Assembly: GCA_002914845.1 (NCBI GenBank)
Contig: JXTC01000042.1
Coordinates: 550,517 to 614,516, forward strand
DNA: 64,000 bases
Direction: 5' to 3'
Source of the DNA: Trema orientale
Taxonomy: Eukaryota; Streptophyta; Magnoliopsida; Rosales; Cannabaceae
The notes beneath the pieces were generated by a model. It made no database searches, had not been told where the DNA came from, and saw only the letters and a program-made list of their open reading frames with translations. Shown in pieces: positions 59,101-64,000 of the stretch; within the stretch, counting starts at the first letter, position 1, and every line of letters begins with the position of its first letter. A program made the position numbers and the translations under genes.

Positions 59101-59600
59101 TACAGCTTTCCTCGCCGAACACCATTACCAATCGTTTGCCTTGTTTGGATGTCCGTAAAAATACAAAATGCAGGTCAATAAATTACAACGCAAGATATGG
59201 TTATGGTTATTTGAGAAATAGACAAAAGGTTATAATCAAGTGAGGGAACAACTAATACAGAGTCTAGATACAAAGAAGTACTAAATGATAAAGATCCTTC
59301 CCCAATGACTAGGGTTGAGGTATCATTAGCAGTGAAGACAAATTTCTATGAGGATAGTCTAAGAGAAGAAATAGTTTTAGAATCAAATGTCATGTGATTA
59401 GTAGCACCAAAATTAATTATCCATGTATTATTAGAAATATTTGCGGAAGTATGAAAGACCTTACCACCATTGTCTGCAGCAGCTACTAAAGCGGAAGCCT
59501 TCTTGGAATTCTTCTTCCATAGATCACAAATATGATCCCACCATTCTGGATTGATATATTTTTGTGAGTGATAATTATGAATTGAACTATTCTCACTCAT
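56157..59600 (-). pseudogene. copia D pol remnant, mostly one frame, gag N-terminus missing
   Basis: The five largest open blocks (59600-59346, 58934-58737, 58184-57819, 57068-56859, 56687-56442) and the final TGA at 56157-56159 all share one frame. The protease active site reads WIINFGATNHM, where WIxDSGATNHM is expected: D became N and S became F, both single-base transitions. Integrase pieces (CDVCELAKSHR, TDVWGQSKV, FIDDCTRIT; LGYATH-stop-KGY), RT (FTGNNHEERKALQKYL, EFEMTDLGILKYFL) and RNase H (RSTSGYFRGN, ARSSTEAEFKDMA, then QQADILTKAVSR) are recognisable. Several in-frame stops abolish expression. Confidence 0.87.
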
Positions 59601-60272
59601 TTTTTTTTGTTTTTTTATAAATATATATATATATATATTTATAAAGAATAGTTAAAAAAAAAAAAGGAACAAAGAAAAGGTAGTCATGAGGCTCATGACT
59701 GAACAGATGAACTTATAAAGAATATATATATATACACATATTATATATTATCATATTTATACACATATTTTTACTAGCACAATACCTCCCAGAGGTCAAG
59801 GTTGGGTGGAAAGGAGTGGCGTAGGTACCTTTGAGTGGCGAACAGTCAGTGCTACCGAGTAACAGAGTAGGCGGAGGTGAAAAATCAATCTCTAGTAGCA
59901 CTTCTCCCCTTGTGCCGGCAATTCTACGGATCAGATACAAACTTCGTCAAAGTAATTTCATCCAAGATTTAGAAGGATGAGTTAATTTCTTGTGGGAGCA
60001 CTACAGCCTTAGAAATTTCTAGGTAATCTCCAGAAACAAAAAAACAAAGAGAGATCGAGGGAGTGCGATGTGGGCAAGCTCTGGAGTGGGCTAACGGTGG
60101 TATGGTGGTGGCATGGGCACGGGCGATCTCTGGTGTGGGCATAGGCAAGCTATGGCTTAAAAAGTTTTGGGTAGACTAGTTTTATAGAGATTTATTATCT
60201 GTATTTGAGATTCAAAGGATTTATTTCTTTTTTTTTAAAACTAGAATTTCACCGAAAATATTAACAGTATCG
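59601..60272 (-). other. Leader of copia D without recognisable gag
   Basis: Contains (TA)n runs (59620-59640, 59721-59734) and a GC-richer stretch (59780-60160) with repeated TGTGGGCAAGCT/TGTGGGCATAGG motifs. No UBN2-type gag sequence is visible, so gag has been deleted or replaced. Confidence 0.5.
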
Positions 60273-60284
60273 GCTCTGATACCA
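60273..60284 (-). other. Primer-binding site of copia D, tRNA-Met type
   Basis: The minus strand reads TGGTATCAGAGC directly adjoining the 5' LTR. Confidence 0.92.
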
Positions 60285-60470
60285 TTTTTATTCATTCGTT
60301 TAAGCCGGATGTGTACAATGTATATAGAAAGTGTTCATGAAATAACACCCTCAAAACATGTCCCTAGATTCTAGCGGGAACAATTTCTCTAATACCAGCC
60401 ATAATTTTATAAGAGTAGTACAATCCCCTAAAACAAGGAAAAGAGGATAACAATTCATTTTACTTCAACA
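60285..60470 (-). repeat. 5' LTR of copia D
   Basis: 186 bp. Homologous along its length to 55945-56130. The minus-strand end GAATGAATAAAAA abuts the primer site, so this LTR lacks the usual CA terminus. Confidence 0.88.
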
Positions 60471-60880
60471 CGGGGTTGGATGGTGGATTCAAGGAGGAAG
60501 ATAAGGGTGTCTATATAATTTTGGATGACGACATGACATTTATAGATGAGTTTCTTTTACTAATACATTGTAATATATATAATATATGCATAATTATATA
60601 TGTAATATATACTTATAAATATAATTTATGCATATACCTAGTTAGAACTAGATACTATATAAGTACTCTTATATTGTATTATGTGAATACATTAATTTTA
60701 TTATGTGATAGAACCTATATGTTTCTTTTTTTTTAAAAAAGCAAATAAGTTCTTGAATTTGTTTTAATTTGTAAACGAGTAGGACACTCACTTACCCGTG
60801 GCGGGGAATATTTCTCGAGCTCGCCCCATTGCATCCCTAATTGAATATGCTATGCATGGGACATGGTCTCTTTCAAAGTA

Positions 60881-61067
60881 GAAGAATGCTAAATATACTC
60901 TCTTTCTCACTCTCTTTTATACTCTCCAATCTTATAGTCTGACACGTAGATTCCACTATCTATTTTAATATTTTAATAATAAATAAACTCTAGTAGAATC
61001 TACGTGTCAAGCAGTGAGACTAATAAAATGCAAAAGAGAGGAAAAGAAAGTGTATCTATCATTCCTC
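60881..61067. mobile_element. Short Mutator-type MITE, 187 bp
   Basis: Ends GAAGAATGCTAAATATACTC and (reverse complement of right) GAGGAATGATAGATACACTT. TGACACGTAGATTC occurs in both arms. It is flanked by an exact 9-bp duplication TTCAAAGTA at 60872-60880 and 61068-61076. Confidence 0.88.
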
Positions 61068-61076
61068 TTCAAAGTA

Positions 61077-61874
61077 CATAATCCAACAAGAACTATGAAT
61101 TTATATTAGATTACCTCCGGGGAGTTTAATTATTATGCACGATTATCCATGCAAACTGTGGCTTGACCTAATTTTTTAAGGATATATGGAGTATTCCACA
61201 TATTTGAAATATTATATCATTTGGAAAGTGAACAACCATAAATTTATATCTGATTTGCTTGTTTTTGTCTTTTATTGATTTTTTTTTTTGGGTTTATTAT
61301 TGCTATGTAATTAGAGATTTGAGTTTAATCCATAGCATTTTATTTATTTGTTTGTTTATTTAAGGAAGCGAGGGGGCAATGCATTTCATGACACCAAAAT
61401 GTGAAATTTCTCCCATCAAGGAGGAAAAACCAATATCAAAGGTGAAATTTCAAATTGGGTCAAACTAAACTAAATTTGGTTCTAAGTCAACCCATTGTGC
61501 CATGTGTGGACAAAATCTATGTTCCAGAGTCAATAACGGTGCATTAGTGGCGCCAAAACCTGCAGGCAGTAACAAATGAATTTTCTGAACAAGAATAATA
61601 GAAAAGGCATATTGTCTGGTCAAAGTTATTATAATCCAAGTCCTCGGCTTGATTTACTCAAAAAGAAAAAAATGCTTAGCTTGAATTTTTCTAATTTCTA
61701 TTATTAAAAAAATAACAAATTCTAATTTTGTAAGATGCTCTTATCTTGGAAGTTCCCCCAGCTATAACAAATGATTTTTGCCCCAAGTTTCTTCTTTTTT
61801 ACTTCTTATTTTTTTGGGGGGGGGGAGGGGGGTAAGATTTTTGCCCTAAGCTTTTTTTTTTTTTTTTCGGTAAT

Positions 61875-61905
<31 letters not shown>

Positions 61906-63829
61906 CCCCCGTCTTCCTTTAAAAAACATCATTCTAAAAAAATATCTTTATTTTCCTCTTGCATGTGCCACCCACTAATTGTCGGTACACGGCAAAAGAT
62001 ACTGAAAATTTGTTAAATAAGATATAATTAATTATGACTTCTGAAATTGTATAATATGCCTTTTAATATAAACTGATAACTAAAAATAATAATCATAATA
62101 TAATGTATTTACAGTTCGGTGTATACATTGGTACTTAATGACGCGCTAGAGTAGAATTAAAAGATGAAAGAAATAGTTATATGAGCTCGACGCATGAGCC
62201 ACCAGATTGTGCTTCATCTCTATTTTAAAATAAATGAAAAATCCGTGTCATTGATCATAGTCATAGAATTCATTTGTCATTCATATATTATTAGTTGAAG
62301 ACCTAAAATTATAAAATGTAGACAATTACTTGCAATAAAGTTTTCTGTTATATTTCAATTTAATTTAAAAAAATGCTATTGATCATTGATTAGTGATCAC
62401 GTTTCATAAAAATTCATTTTTCATTCTTATATCGTTAATGGAAGACCTAAATTTTTAGGTACGTATGGACAATAACTCAAAGATTTTATTTTCTATTTTT
62501 TCTTATTTCAGACGAAAAATAAGGTTATAGAGGATAAGAATGGTGTTTGGGAGGACATATAATTCGGAAAAGGATGACGTTTTGAAGGACGACGCATAAT
62601 TGAATTATCAGACTGAGAATGTAGGACTTTTTTTTTTTTTAAAATCATAAGAGAAACAACTAATTCACTTAAGTCCTCAGTGGTATAACTTATCGTAAAA
62701 TAGTACACTAAAAATTATTATCGCGCTATTGCATAACAAAGAGTGAGACCATTCTAGTCTTGCACAATTATGTTATATTTTGCATACATTGTTACATATA
62801 TATAAAGCGAACACAGTAATAATAGTATGACTGAAAATTATATTTTGAGCTAAGCAAGCATAAAAGAAATGAAAATTTTGGTATAGATTCATGATCATAA
62901 TCCATGAGGCCTGAGTATAGATAAAATATAGGAAAACAAGTGACAATTTTGCAGAAACTGAATAAATTAAAAAGAAAAAAATGGGAAAAAGGAGACCGAC
63001 GATGCCGGCTGCCTCCACACTCCAATATAAATTTCCACATCCATTAAGCCTTAACCTTTATTTAATTTTGGCAAAAGAAAAAAAAAATGCATGAATTTCT
63101 TTAAAGATATCTTTTCTGCCATCCCAGAAAAGAGAGGAAAAAGTGACACTTTTGTACATTGAAAAGAGATGCAGTTTTAGTTCAAACTGACCGACCACGG
63201 AGTTTGAAACCGTGGGCTTAATCTTATTATATAGTATTCTTTGTAATAAGCCAAGTCAAACTATTTAAGTATTTACTATTGTTAAGTGTGATTGATGCTA
63301 ATGAAAACGACAACATGTTTTCATATTCTTGGGGTTCATACCAGCACCGTTGAAATTAGCTTTATTTCTCTTTCAGAAAAGAGATACTTTTGGGGCCAAA
63401 GCATGGTTCAATGGAAGAAAGAAACCAACCGTGTTTCACATGCAGCCAAGGTTTGGTATCATTCGGTTTATTTTTAATTATTCCTTGTTTTTTAGTAAAC
63501 TGGTCCTCCTCTTGACTCTAAGTGAAATCGTACTACCTCATAATACTCTTGTATCCCTGGACAGTAGACTCACCCGTATCGATTAATAGATCTCCTCGAA
63601 GTGGATTGCCCATAAATCTCCAACCATGGCGGCTGTGGTAACTCTATCTCAAGACCTCTTTATTTGAGGGAACGAAAATCTTATCACCCGCATGTTAACA
63701 CGGTAGTATATTCTAGTTAATGCGGGTTAGCACGGTAGTATATTCTAGCTAAAATTGTACATTCTATGAAATTAAAAGTTGAAAAATAACAAAAATATAC
63801 TCGAAAAATATCACACAAAACATATTGCG
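61077..63829. other. Intergenic sequence without recognised gene
   Basis: AT-rich, with long homopolymer runs at 61798-61915. Two short frames (62792-63040 minus; 63292-63477 and 63329-63586 plus) have no family resemblance. A direct repeat CACGGTAGTATATTCTAGYT occurs at about 63699 and 63731. Confidence 0.45.
61816..61832. repeat. G-tract (17 bases, one interruption)
   Basis: GGGGGGGGGGAGGGGGG between two poly-T stretches. It could form a quadruplex or be an assembly-prone homopolymer. Confidence 0.8.
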
Positions 63830-63832
63830 GTG

Positions 63833-63888
63833 CGATTCGAACCACAAATTTCAAAGTTACTTTTTCCAAAGTGTCGCCAAGCGGCTAG
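63833..63888 (-). repeat. tRNA-like/SINE-like head (candidate)
   Basis: On the minus strand, box A-like TAGCCGCTTGGCGAC (63887-63873) is followed about 30 bases later by box B GGTTCGAATC (63843-63834), which matches the pol III consensus. No cloverleaf can be drawn, so it is not a real tRNA gene. It may be the head of a SINE running toward lower coordinates. No tail or target duplication was identified. Confidence 0.3.
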
Positions 63889-64000
63889 AATTATAAGCTG
63901 CATTAAACCACAAAAATGAAAAAACTGCACAAATTACTGCAATTTGACCAGTTTCGACGATGTATTTGAACACCCCTAACAAGTTGGCAAATGTTGAATC

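Larger units (their letters stand above)
55945..60470 (-). mobile_element. Ty1/copia element D with very short LTRs
   Basis: A 4526-bp minus-strand element: 5' LTR (60470-60285), a perfect tRNA-Met primer site (60284-60273), a non-coding or degraded leader where gag should be, pol (59600-56157), and 3' LTR (56130-55945). Both LTRs are exactly 186 bp and differ at about one base in ten. It sits inside the hAT-type element. A clean 5-bp target duplication is not evident. Confidence 0.88.
55254..60839. mobile_element. hAT-type element split by copia D
   Basis: The left end is TAGGGATGACAATTTACCC and the reverse complement of the right end is TAGGGATGCAATGGGGCGAG. The flanks TTTGAGTA (55246-55253) and ATTGAATA (60840-60847) match at 6 of 8, consistent with an aged 8-bp hAT duplication. 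After removal of copia D (55945-60470) about 1.06 kb remains, with no hAT transposase. A 69-codon frame (55736-55942) is the only open stretch. Confidence 0.6.

Noticed and set aside
61798..61915. Regulatory quadruplex region
   Set aside because: Mixed homopolymer runs (T and G) are equally well explained by polymerase slippage or assembly artefact; only listed as a simple repeat.
63833..63888. True tRNA gene
   Set aside because: Boxes are tRNA-like but no acceptor, D or anticodon stem can be formed.
1..64000. Prokaryotic-type systems (CRISPR, phage, operons, riboswitches)
   Set aside because: No repeat-spacer arrays, no operon-like gene packing and no bacterial families; the DNA is clearly plant nuclear.

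Overview
The window looks like AT-rich nuclear DNA of a dicot plant. It holds Ty1/copia and Ty3/gypsy-type LTR retrotransposons, many small DNA transposons with 9-bp, 8-bp or 3-bp target-site duplications, a tRNA-derived SINE, and one intact plant-specific gene. I saw no rRNA, true tRNA, CRISPR or prokaryotic features. The only gene I believe is functional is a minus-strand U-box/ARM-repeat E3 ubiquitin ligase at 26517-28664, which I recognise as the PUB17 (ACRE276) orthologue. Most other open frames are retrotransposon debris or chance frames.

Layout. 1-470: tail of a copia element whose body lies outside the window. 3512-4770: a 1.26-kb foldback with ~600-nt arms. 5976-8499: a long-TIR element whose arms carry short tandem repeats, with a Mutator-type MITE (7345-7885) inside. 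9386-12879: a decayed plus-strand copia element (LTR, tRNA-Met-type primer site, gag, broken pol) cut off in RT by an LTR-like sequence. 13704-21713: an old minus-strand copia element with both LTRs. One LTR carries an hAT-type element with its own nested MITE, the other carries a SINE, and the leader carries another MITE. 22798-23540: another MITE. 26517-28664: PUB17 with its 5' flank to about 32.5 kb, then a CACTA element (32515-34804) and a dense ACGT-core cluster (36.1-36.6 kb). 38.5-48.7 kb: LTR-like sequence, a solo LTR (40039-41386), three MITEs in a row (41870-43224), a small hairpin MITE, a 9-bp-TSD element carrying seven 16-nt palindromes (44424-45076), and a gypsy-type solo LTR (46012-48678) with a copia-type solo LTR nested inside it. 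49580-54535: a complete minus-strand copia element whose 1289-codon gag-pol keeps one frame and is broken only by 13 stop codons. 55254-60839: an hAT-type element split by a second minus-strand copia element (55945-60470). 60881-61067: a short MITE. The rest has no recognisable gene.

How it works together. PUB17 is a cytosolic/nuclear E3 ligase of immune cell-death signalling. The surrounding DNA is a layered transposon record. Target-site duplications, empty sites and nesting give a relative insertion order, and the decay in the two youngest copia elements is dominated by stop codons and transitions, as expected of methylated, silenced DNA. I found no convincing undescribed biochemical system. 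The least explained structures are the palindrome-bearing element at 44.4-45.1 kb, the large foldback at 3.5-4.8 kb, and the orphan ACGT/DRE cluster at 36.1-36.6 kb. All calls come from reading the sequence by eye, and no database search was run.
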